Of a stretch of DNA of 64,000 bases, positions 47,901-59,900 are shown piece after piece. Source of the stretch: Hermetia illucens (taxonomy: Eukaryota > Arthropoda > Insecta > Diptera > Stratiomyidae). Position 1 is the first letter of the stretch. The number at the start of each line of letters is the position of its first letter. The stretch lies in assembly GCF_905115235.1 (NCBI RefSeq), contig NC_051849.1:135080712-135144711 (forward strand). The letters run 5' to 3'. The translations under genes were made by a program, and so were the position numbers. The notes under the pieces were generated by a model. It ran no database searches, was not told the origin of the DNA, and was given only the letters and a program-made list of their open reading frames with translations.

Positions 47901-50900
47901 TTGTCGAACTACAGGCCAGTGTATGCTCCAAAGGATCTGTTAGACGTTTTGCTATCCTTGAAAGGGCCAAGTAAAATCGATGGAGTTGACGATGAGTAAT
48001 GTTTATTCGAACTAGATATTTTAACAACTGAAAAGGAAAAAAAATTGTCCTCGTTTTTCTTTTAGCCTTAAAGATTAAAAAAATTACAGAGAGCAGTTGG
48101 CACTTAATGGATTCTCTAAATGTCCAGACCTTCTGCGTTCCATCTATACACATTTATTCGAAAATACACCGCGAACAATTAAAGTTAAAATCTAATCGAG
48201 GCAGAAGAGTTTATCCTCTTTTTTCTTTACAGTTTTTATTCCTTAACCTAGTGAAAACCTTTCGGATTTTATAAGGATAGAAATTTTTTTTACTTGAAAC
48301 ATTTCTTTTTCAGTAGTATCCCAAAATGGGAATTTGCTCACATTCCACTACCTGTGAAGAATTTCTTTGAACTGGTATGGCTGGATTTATATTTTTGCTG
48401 TAATTCAAAAAGGACAATATGTTTCAACCACTACCTAGCTATCTATGCTAGCCTGGGAACATATTTTCCTTCATTTTTCATATCAGATATATGGTATATT
48501 TTTTGTTTAAAATTATCGGTAGCGAGTGCACTTTGCGGATCTACTTCGTCTCGAGCCATTTCAAGATTTAACTCTTCAATGCCAACGGGTTTTGAACTAT
48601 AAGCATACACCGCTTTGCCAACAAACATTAAGGAAAGGAAATACTCCCCCGCCGTACCGGGGTGCCCTTTGGTCATACGTACTTGGTAGTCACGTTAACA
48701 CTCATGTAAGTTGATTTCCGATTAGGAGGGAATTACTAATATAGTTGAATTCAGCATATAGATCATTGGGAGAAACTCAAGGCGAACGTTTTGAATACCG
48801 ATTTGATCGTAGACAAATTAGTTTTCAAGGATATACAGTTAACTGCATCAAACGACGATCAATATTTTGTGTTCGAGGATGTTCTCTACCAGGTTATGCT
48901 CTGTTTTTCACGTGATAGTGAAATTTCCGAGATGGTCCAAGGTGAGCCCGGCACAAGCAAAATGAAACAATACGAAGGACCACCATCCGGAGTAGTACCA
49001 TTTCATGGAATTTGCATGTTTGGTAAGATATTTTACTTTAAGGTGCATATTCAGTTTACTTCATTATCTCTCGTTATAACACCCCGATTTACACCTTTCA
49101 ATTTCCAAATTCCCATCCCGACATTCATTTGTCTCCAATATTTAACATTTAAAATGATTAATTTTACTTATTTGACAAAAAAAACCTAATAATTGGTCGC
49201 TCTCCTCTAAACTCAAGAATCCATTTACATCTGAACAATTCTAAATTTTATTTGTTATCATAATAATGTGCCTACCAGCCTACGACGATTGTCAGTACTA
49301 GAGAAATTGGAATACTTGAACTGAAAGTATCATATGCGTGACGTACAATACAAACCAAAATAATCAACAATAACTTTAAATTGAAAAGTTAATTACCAAT
49401 TGCGCTGGTGATGTGAATCAACCAGCGCTCTGGGTGATTTTAAGTCCTTTTATAACATTTTTTACCATTTTTGGTGTAAAACAGAACCTTATTAAAATCG
49501 GTTTACTGTCTGTTTGTCTGCCCGTCACACGCATTTTTCTCGGAAACTGTAGCAGCGATTGACACCAAATTTAGTGGAAAGGTGGGAACTGTGAACGCTC
49601 ATGCATACAGTAAGTTACATCCTGTTACGTCGAATACATGTAAAAGGGGAGTGTAAATTTTTTTTTTCACCAAATATAGTCATGTGGGGTATCAAATGAA
49701 AGGTTAGTATTATACTTTCCGAAGCTGGGCTTAGTTTTGAAATTTGTTGGAAAGGCGGGGAGTTCGGGAAGGAGGGGGAGGTCTAAAGTGATAATTTTTT
49801 TAATTTTAAATTAAGAGGCTGCGACTCTATGGTGGCTAGGTTCCGAAATACCGTCCATACGGGTATCTTTTCAAATAAAGTTAATAATAGTATATTATTA
49901 TAATTTTCAGTAATTGTCTGCAAATCCCCCTTAAGTTCACCCTAGCACCACGAAATTTTGCAGAAATGTAGGCTATAATACAGACAGGTCAAAGGTGTCA
50001 CTTCTTTGGAAATTCAAGATTTTATGATCTTGTGAAAGTGGATATTCTCATATAATACATATATGCATATATTACGTATTATGGGACAAATTCACACTCA
50101 AATGCCTTTATAAAAGAAATACACAAAACCTTTCATACCTGAAGCGTCCAGCTTCCGGTTTCCCGACTTGTTGACTACTGTGGTCCACTCCATTGCGCCC
50201 GCTCCAGCTACCGGTTTCCCGACTTGTTATTATTTATTTTTCTTTGATCCATGTACATTATTATTACCATATCTGTCGTTTGACTTTACACACTAACAAG
50301 TGGCATCCTCCAATATAATGGTCTCAGGATGTCAAGGTAGGGTGGAAACCTCGCCGCGTCTCATCATACGTCTGAGGCAGGAGAAGCATCAATTGCGAAT
50401 ACGATCCGTCGTCGATCTTCCCTTTCGGTCGCGGCACTCGGGTCGGAGTGTTACAGCTCCACGCATGCGGTCGAGCCGTTATTTTTAATTTCCAATTTAG
50501 CTTGCGTTTTGATTCTTTTGACACATGTACGTGACATTCCGTGCTGGTTTGATTTTTCAGAATCCGATACGGACTCACGCATTTGTTAAAAGGATACATT
50601 TATATAACTACAGGTAAGGGATCGAATTGTTCAAAGGAACTCCACATTCTGGCTAGTATAGAGGCACGCAAGTGCATGCCGACGGGCACATCAATGGAGC
50701 TTCAGTATTCGTTGGCAGACCTTCACGGTCGACTTCGTCATTTTTTTAGGGATAGCTCTCCCCTTTTGATCGTCTTAAGCCACTCACGCCATCGTCAATC
50801 CCATTTTTATTATTACAGAATTTTCCATCATGACATTACCCAACTATATAACTATCGCCCTTCTTTAATATGCAGTCAATCCATTGCTTTTGTTTTCTAG

Positions 50901-53900
50901 TCAACCGCGCATTTCTTCATTTGATATTGTCAAAGGCCTGGGTAACTCGATGACCGGACACAGACGCGAGTTGATGAAAGCTCTGAGCTGTGGTAGGGAG
51001 GGAAAATTGGGGTAGAACAGCCTAAACCTGGTGATGTTGTACAATGACGCTGAATGGTGTTGCTGTTTCCTTCTCAAAATCCAGATCCACCTGCCCAAAC
51101 TCTCGAAAGAGAACCGGTAAGAGAACAAGTAGATGTTAACGGCTTAGTCGAAGTTTTTGAGGAAAAATATCATTATTCATTAAGCTCTCCACTGAAAGAT
51201 CTCATCCAGGATAAGGAAAAATAAAATTACAAAATACAGCCAGAGTTAGGTTTCGGTTTACACTTCAAATTTCTTTGTGATTTTACTTCAATGCAGCATG
51301 TGCCATTTTGCGACCTCATATGTCACTCTGATCGATTAGTTTCTCCAGAATGTCCTCCGCATAAGATACTGCAGGACTACAACCGAGGAAATCATAAAAC
51401 TAAATAACTCCACGATGATCCGCGGAGTATCAGTTCTTCTTTGCTGATCAGGCTTTGGAAGTGTTCCATCATCGATAGAGGTAAATATGAAGACGCCCTT
51501 CCAATTAAGACACTCGGGACAGGTATTTTTCTTCGGGAATTTCATGATAATCCCTATTTTCCATATCTCAAATCCTCAGGATCTTAGAATAGTGGTAGTA
51601 GCTCGAACAATATACCTTCGATGTCACAAACCTTTTTGGCCCAGGCACAAGTTGACACGCAACATAATGAGGTGACGTGTGACTTACAGTAAATTTTTCT
51701 GAAACAAGAAAATGAATAGAATGATCAGGAAATTTTCGCACGTAGGATGAGGTAATGCAGTTTAAGAGCGTCCGTTAGTTGCGATGGTTTGCATTCATTC
51801 CGCAGTTTTCACTAGTGACTGCGACCTGCGTTGGATGAAAACTAATAACTATTGACTTCTTAAAGAATAAATCCAAAAAATTGTTCATATATTGCTTAAT
51901 GATAGCCTTAATATTTTCCATTAGAAAATTCGTCTTTAACGATAAATTTTGCGTAATTTTTTTTTAATAATTGCTCTTTGGATAGCTTCCAGGGAATATT
52001 GTTGCACTTTTTTCGGTATTCATAATAAAAATCAGATTTCCAGCTTAAAAAATAATCATATGTTTGTAAGCAGGAATTCCGTACATTATTTGTTACAGTG
52101 GCGATAGAACTGCGCCTCGACTTCCCATGTATCTGCTCGTAAGCGATTTCAGCTCCTGCTTTCCTGCGTCACACTACGCCTCAACTTGTGCCCGGCTTTA
52201 TTGTACGGTGACGCAGACTGGGTTTCTTCACCTCATTCTCAACAAAGGCTTTGTGAGAACGCGACCGCTGTTTTACTCGTGTTTACGAGAATCGGGAATC
52301 GGAGAATATTTTGAATGAATTCGTAAACTCCAACTAGAAGGGGGAAATACTATCACTTTTTGTTATCACCTTACTTCCAGAAATTTCTTCCGACCGTATA
52401 TGCATATATTTAAGAATTAGGAATAAAGAGTTTCTATTTCGCAAATTTCAATTTTTTTTGTGCAATAGTAACATTTTTCAAACCCTCTTTTCAGCGAATA
52501 AAATAACTTTTGCTTAACATCAGTTACTCTGATTACCGTTTGGTCTCTAAAATATAATAATAAATACAAGTTCCTTGAAATCTCTTGCGGGTGGATAAAC
52601 GCGGCATCCATTGGGTCAACAGAATTATCTTTTTTAATTTACCATGCAAAATGTTGATGGTCACTCCAACAGCAACTGATAAATTTTCGTTTGACGCCCA
52701 GAACATTATAAACCTCTTCAATGAAAACCACATCCGATTGTACTCATTGGAATTTTATATTACATTACGGTAGGATTCTATTATATCTGAGTTGTCGCAA
52801 CCTCGGCAGATGGCGGATTTTACCTAATACTAGCACTAAGTGCCAAGCATTTAGGCTCGCAGCATCCTACCTACTTAAATTATAAAGGGGCGCTGGTGGT
52901 AGTGGCCTTTGGTAAGTCAATGGGAGAATCCGTCGGGAACTCCCCGCAACATCGAGCCCGTTTACAGAATGGTATATTTCTGCATGGTTTGAACCAGACT
53001 GTGTGAGAGTCTCAGGATATCAAGGGAAGCCGTGGGGGATTAAGGTACAATACCTATAGCTGACAATATTATGGGAACTACAATCACCCGCTTGAGACGC
53101 CAAATTTCTTTGATTTCCCGAGAAAGTGGCTCATAGTTCAGTTTCTTCTCTACGTATTTCCGCTCGATGTTGCTGTTATGGGGAATAGCAATATCAATAT
53201 AATCATCATCATCATCAACGGCGCAACAACCGGTATCCGGTCTAGGCCTGCCTTAATAAGGAACTCCGGTTTTGCGCCGAGGTCCACCAATTCGATATCC
53301 CTAAAAGCTGTCTAGCGTCCTGACCCACGCCATCGCTCCATCTTAGGCAGGGTCTGCCTCGTCTTCTTTTCCTACCATAGATATTGCCCTTATAGACTTT
53401 CCGGGTGGGAACATCTTCATCCATACGGATTAAGTGACCCGCCCACCGTAACCTATTGAGCCGGATTTTATCCACAACCGGACGGTCATGGTATCGCTCA
53501 TAGATTTCGTCATTGTGTAGGCTACGGAATCGTCCATCCTCATGTAGGGGGCCAAAAATTCTTCGGAGGATTCTTCTCTCGAACGCGGCCAAGAGTTCGC
53601 AATTTTTCTTGCTAAGAACCCAAGTTTCCGAGGAATACATGAGGACTGGCAAGATCATTGTCTTGTACAGTAAGAGCTTTGACCCTATGGTGAGACGTTT
53701 CGAGCGGAACAGTCTTTGTAAGCTGAAATAGGCTCTGTTGGCTGACAACAACCGTGCGCGGATTTCATCATCGTAGTTGTTATCGGTTGTGATTTTCGAC
53801 CCTAGATAGGAGAAATTGTCAACGGTCTCAAAGTTGTATTCTCCTATCCTTATTCTTGTTCGTGTTTGACCAGTGCGGTTTGATGTTGTTGGTTGATTCG

Positions 53901-56900
53901 TCTTCGGTGCTGACGTTGCCACGATATATTTTGTCTTGCCTTTATTGATGTGCAGCCCAAGATCTCGCGCCGCCTGCTCGATCTGGATGAAGGCAGTTTG
54001 CACGTCTCGGGTGGTTCTTCCCATGATGTCGATATCGTCAGCATAGGCCAGTAGTTGGGTGGACTTGAAGAGGATCGTACCTCTTGCATTCACCTCAGCA
54101 TCACGGATCACTTTCTCTAGGGCCAGGTTAAAGAGGACGCATGATAGCGCATCCCCTTGTCGTAAACCGTTGTTGATGTCGAATGGTCTTGAGAGTGATC
54201 CTGCTGCTTTTATCTGGCCTCGCACATTGGTCAGGGTCAGCCTAGTCAGTCTTATTAATTTCGTCGGGATACCGAATTCTCTCATGGCCGTGTACAGTTT
54301 TACCCTGGCTATGCTATCATAGGCGGTTTTAAAGTCGATGAACAGATGGTGCAACTGTTGTCCATATTCCAACAGTTTTTCCATCGCCTGCCGCACAGAG
54401 AAAATCTGATCTGTTGCTGATTTGCCTGGATTGAAGCCTCTTTGGTATGGGCCAATGATGTTCTGGGCGTATGGGGCTATCCGGCCTAGCAAGATAGTGG
54501 AGAAAATCTTATAGATGGTACTCAGCAACGTGATACCTCTATAATTGCTGCACTGTGTGATATCTCCCTTTTTATGTATGAGACAGATTATGCCTCGTTG
54601 CCAATCGTCAGGCATTGATTCGCTGTCCCATACCTTGAGCACAAGTTGATGAACCACTTGGTGTAACTGGTCGCCTCCATATTTAACCAATTCGGCTGTA
54701 ATTCCATCGGCTCCTGGCGACTTATGATTTTTTAGCCGATGAATTGCACGGACTGTTTCTCCTAAACTTGGTGGTGGCAGTATTTGTCCGTCGTCTTCAG
54801 TTGGCGGGACCTCCAACTCGCCGATGTTCTGGTTGTTCAGTAGCTCATCAAAGTACTCAACCCATCGCTCTAATATGCCCATTCTGTCGGAAATCAGATT
54901 TCCCTCTTTGTCTCGGCAGGATGAGCATCGAGGTGTATAAGGCTTCATCCTGCTGACTTGTTGGTAAAACTTCGTGCGGTTGCTCCCTGTACTTTCCTAG
55001 TTCACAGACTTGTTGGTTCTCCCAGGCTTCCTTTTTCCGTCTGTGAAGTCGCTTCTCCGCTCGACGGAGTTCGTGATAAGTCTCTGCGCGTGCCCGCGTT
55101 CTTTGAGAATGCAACATTACTCGGTATGCGGCATTCTTCCGTTCCGTTGCTAGCTTACATTCATCGTCAAACCAGCCGTTCCGACTCCTTTTGCGGCTGG
55201 GGCCAAGTATATTTGTGGTCGTATCCATGATAACGTTCTTCAGGTGGTTGTGAAGATCATTAGTTGATGCTTCATCTCCAGGTCCTCTGTTGACTGCGGT
55301 TATTGCGGCATCCATTTCCCTCTTATAGGTGTCGCGGAGGGTTGTGTTGTGGATGGCTTCAGTGTTCACTCTCACCTGAGTGTCAGAGGGGATTCTAGGT
55401 GGTATTGTTATTCGAGCTCGGAGCACCATGCCAACGAGATAGTGATCCGAGTCTATATTGGCCCCCCTATATGTTCTGACATTCATCAAGGCTGAGAGGT
55501 GGCGGCGTTCGATCAACACGTGGTCAATTTGGTTGAAAGTGGTCCCGTCTGGAGAGGCCCACGTATGTTTGTGGACCGCTTTCCGCGCAAACCAGGTACT
55601 TCCAACAACCATTTCGTGTGACCCTGCTAATTGAATAGTCCGCAGTCCGTTATCATTTGTTTTTTCGTGTAAGCTATGGGAGCCAACGTATCGCCTGAAT
55701 ACGGGCTCCTTCCCTACTTGGCTGTTAAAATCCCCAAGTATGATTTTGATATCATATCTGGGACAGGCTTCGAGGGTTCTTTTTTTTTTTTTTTTTTTAT
55801 AATATAATATATATAATACGCGGGCGAATCGTCTTGTCAACTAACAGTACGTCAGGCTTGTTATGTAGAATATGGCGATTAGTCAGAACTTGCCGGTCCC
55901 AATACATGCTGTAAGCAGAACTATCAAGTATTGCTTGCTGCTCATATCGGTAAACCGGACATCTTCCCGTGATCAGCCCATGCTTGTATGCAAGGTTTTC
56001 ATGGATCCCTTTACATACAGCATTATGCGTGGTGGCATTAAAGTGCAGCCAGAAATGAGATGGTCCAACGTCTCTAACGCCGAACCACATATTCTGCACT
56101 AGTCGTTCTCCACACGTTCTTTCATGATATCTCAGCAAAAAGCCCTCAGCACACAGCCATCTGTTCGACAAATCAAATCGACAAATGGCTGCCAAAGACA
56201 ATTCACGTGTTTACTGTGCATTGCCTTCAACTTCCACTCATCGATCCGCTCTTGGTCCGACTTCACCTCATTCAGAGGATTGAAAGATCGATCCTTCAAA
56301 TAAGTGGAGTCAGTCCACAGTCTGCCTTACAGAGAGTCGCATGCTCTTTACTCTAAAAAAAAGCGCGCAGCGACGCGAATCAGTCTAGCAATGCCCCGCC
56401 TTAGTGAGTCCCGCCGACATTCCAGACGAATTTTCCGTAATAAATCTTTTCGGTCACTCAAACCAATAATGCGAAAGCGGATCTTATAGCCGTGCAACAC
56501 GAGTGATTGTAGTTGCAGCAGCGACATATTAGCACACATTCGAGATGCAATCTCATCATTGATTTGAGACAGAATTCCCGGAGTTGCTGCAGATGCATAG
56601 AGCTTGGGAATACCTAGTCTATGTAAAGGATCCATTTCCGAAAATTCTATACACGCTCTTTGGAATTCGTCCTGAACCTTCGTTATTTCGTAGTAGGAGC
56701 GGATGATGAAGTGCACTTCATCCGCTGCTTACCCGAATCTGCTAAAGTGGTCACCACAAATTGTGGCGAGACCGGTGCAGCAGGCGGAGCAACGCTCCTA
56801 GACGTCAAACTGCCCCACGACTAGCGGTTTCGACGCCGTGCTGTCCATTACGGGAGTCCGACCCAGTCACCAAATCAGACGACTCCCGCCGGTTATCCGT

Positions 56901-59900
56901 ACCGGACCTCAAGTTTCCCCTCCTTCTCATTAGATAGATTTGCATTTTATACATAACTGCCAGGTGTGGTCATAGCTTCCTCAGGGAGTAATCTACAAGA
57001 CTGCAAAGTTCCTGCACTTTCCCCATTTACCCCCTACACGGTGGCGTACAGCCATTCAAATTGAAGCTATTCATCCCTCCTCCTTTCATAACCGGACTTG
57101 GGACCGGCTACGGCAGAGTTCGGAAGGTTTCTATTTCATTACGATTATTTTTTATTGCAAAAATTATTAAACACTCGTATACAAAAACAAAATCTTTTAT
57201 AGTTATCTTTATTTCAGTTGAAGCCTGCTAAAGTATTTTATTCAAAATCGTTGGGTACACTAGGAGACAACATGGCCAGCATTGCGCTCGTCTAAAAATA
57301 TTACCCTATTGAGTCTACTGATATCCCACATTAAATCACGCAACAAATCCCTCGGCAACCAGTGAGATTTGAACAATGACCTTCTGTCCGACACCCTAGC
57401 TGTCGATATCCAGATAGAGATTCATAAGTTTATGGTTCTTGATTGTTACAGTTGTTCCTCTGCTTAAGAAAGTTTCGCCAGTACTACGATCACATACGGC
57501 ACTTTGTTATTTCGAAGGAATGTACTGCATGATTGATCATTTTAACGGGAGCAATTGGACAAATGCTACAATGGTCATGACACCCTTCACCCAATACTCT
57601 CTATTGTAGATAAAACTGATAGTACTTTTCATTCATAGATTCAGTTTTACCAGTATCCCTTCCCTTATCACGAATAACGAATTCCAGATAACGATTTTGT
57701 TTCACGACTCGTGAACCTCAGCTAATTTATATAAATCTTAAGTTACTAAGTTTGGTGAAATATCTGGAAACATGCGCGAAATATGGAGTTAACTATGTCT
57801 GAACCCTTTTATTCTGATAGATTCTTTATTTTTCATGATCCGGATCATTGGTAGCAATGGGGTTTGTACTCTGATTTGACGTCAGATATCAGTCGACTCA
57901 GCTGTGAATGAGTACCTGATTCAAATCAGGGTAATAATCTCGAGCGAGTGCAATGCTGACCACATTGCCCCCTATAGGGTACTGTGATCCTGTAGGGTAC
58001 CATGGCGAGTGTTACTTCCGTAGTCTTTCTCTTACTGAAGCGAGTTGTAGAATGAAGCAACCTGCAATGTTCGAATTTCCTTATTCTACGAAAAGGACTA
58101 TCAAGCCTCGAAATTGAACCGATCTTTTGGCTAAGGCCCTTTGCTTTCGAGAACGGTTTATGACTGGATTCTCGAACGTTTGAGCGCTTCTCAACGACGC
58201 TATCGAAGATCCCCACGATGTTGACTGGCTTTAACTTTAGCGATACAAGCGATACAATTCTGTAGTTATACAAGGTAAGATGATGAGACTCTGGGTAGCA
58301 CTTCTCTCCATCTTGCGACACTGGGCTATTGCATCATAGCATAGCCGGCAATAAGAGGGAATCTGGTGAATTAATGCGCCCAACACAAAAGGGCGCAACT
58401 GCATATCCTGGGAGTTGATATCAAACAAATTATTAGCTGCGAGATTTCTGTTCACAGTGGTGAACATGTTAATGTAACAGTACAGAGTTGCGCACTAGAC
58501 GAAAAGGATTCTTTCTGTCAGCAACTGGATGCAGTCCAGGAGCAACATCGTAAGGGTGTCATCGCGATCGTGACGGCTGCTCTGAACACCTAGGGGTGAC
58601 AACGATGAGAGGTTTGTGGCTTCTGTAGCAGGGAGCCTACCTGGACTTCATCGGCAAAATACATCTAATTAGATCGACCACATCGCAATCAGCAGTGGAT
58701 TTAAAAATGGTCTTCCGGATGTGCGGTGCAAAAAAGTACTAAGTGCTTTGTGCAAAATGGAATTTATTATTGTGCTGATAACGGAGACAGAAGCTGCCAC
58801 AAATAATAAAAATTTAGTTACGGTATACCATATCACAAAAGAACATGCAGACGTGAGTCCTTGGATGGTGCGATCAGCGACGTTCACAGTTGACTTCTCA
58901 TCCATTATAGCGAGTAGCTGGAGAGTTGAAAATAACATTTCATCGCGATCTTTAACTGCATAGGGTATTAAGAAGTTCCACATTGTAGATGAAGTGGCTA
59001 GTCACCGTAACATGGGAATAAGAAGAAGTGATTTCATCTCGGCCGTCAATGCACTCAAATCGGAGTAAGTCTAATATACTTGACGGTCTCCCTGCGAAAA
59101 TATTCCCAGCAGCGCTAGCAGGATAGGATCGTTAAGATTCCGAAGAAGAGTGAGATATGATGATAAAAACGGCCGCGTGTTGCATCGTGTTCATGTTCTT
59201 ATATTTATAATAATTTTATTGGAAGACAAATACATTGCGTGGCTATATCCTCTAAATTGCATATAACCCACCAACCATATATATTTACATGCCATCGCTG
59301 CCGACTTGCTGAAACATGCCTCGGCTCTCTCCAAGTCTTCACTACACGCCCCCATTCTCATTGGAATGAAGTCTCTAACTTATTTCAAGGCTCTGATCCA
59401 ATTGGATTGTTGCGCCAACGATTATTATTAGATATTTTAGAGAACTTATTGTCCTATAAACATACCTCTCCGCTATCAGCAGCTGCTTTCAACCAGAAGA
59501 AATATTATATTATCTCTTATTATAATTTTTGGAGTAAATTTCAATAAGAACTCAACAATAGGACATAAAAATCTTTCTAAAGTTTACAACTAACTTAATT
59601 CTAATTTCAGCTGCGCCCTTTTGTTATCTATATGATTCTCCAGTAAAACTATATTTTACCTTTCGGGCTTTTTACATACGATATTGCCATCGATTAACAA
59701 CAATCAGCACACATCATCAGGTGAGAAAACTATAATATTGAACCTTATATCAAAGGGAATTGTTATTTTCAGGGCATCGTAAGCCTGTGCTTACTTTTTG
59801 AGAAATTGCTCCAGACTCACGAACCGCAATTATGGTCTCATTTCCGTGAATTGCAAATTCAACCGTATGTAATATGTGACCGATGCCTTCAATCCTTAAC

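Noticed and set aside
48073-48195. An extra TBC1D19 exon (EQLALNGFSKCPDLLRSIYT and on)
   Set aside because: It has a usable acceptor but no donor in the right phase; exon 47899-47995 joins directly and in phase to 48314-48374, matching the human protein.
48443-48676. Minus-strand frame of 77 codons
   Set aside because: It is the reverse shadow of TBC1D19 exon 8.
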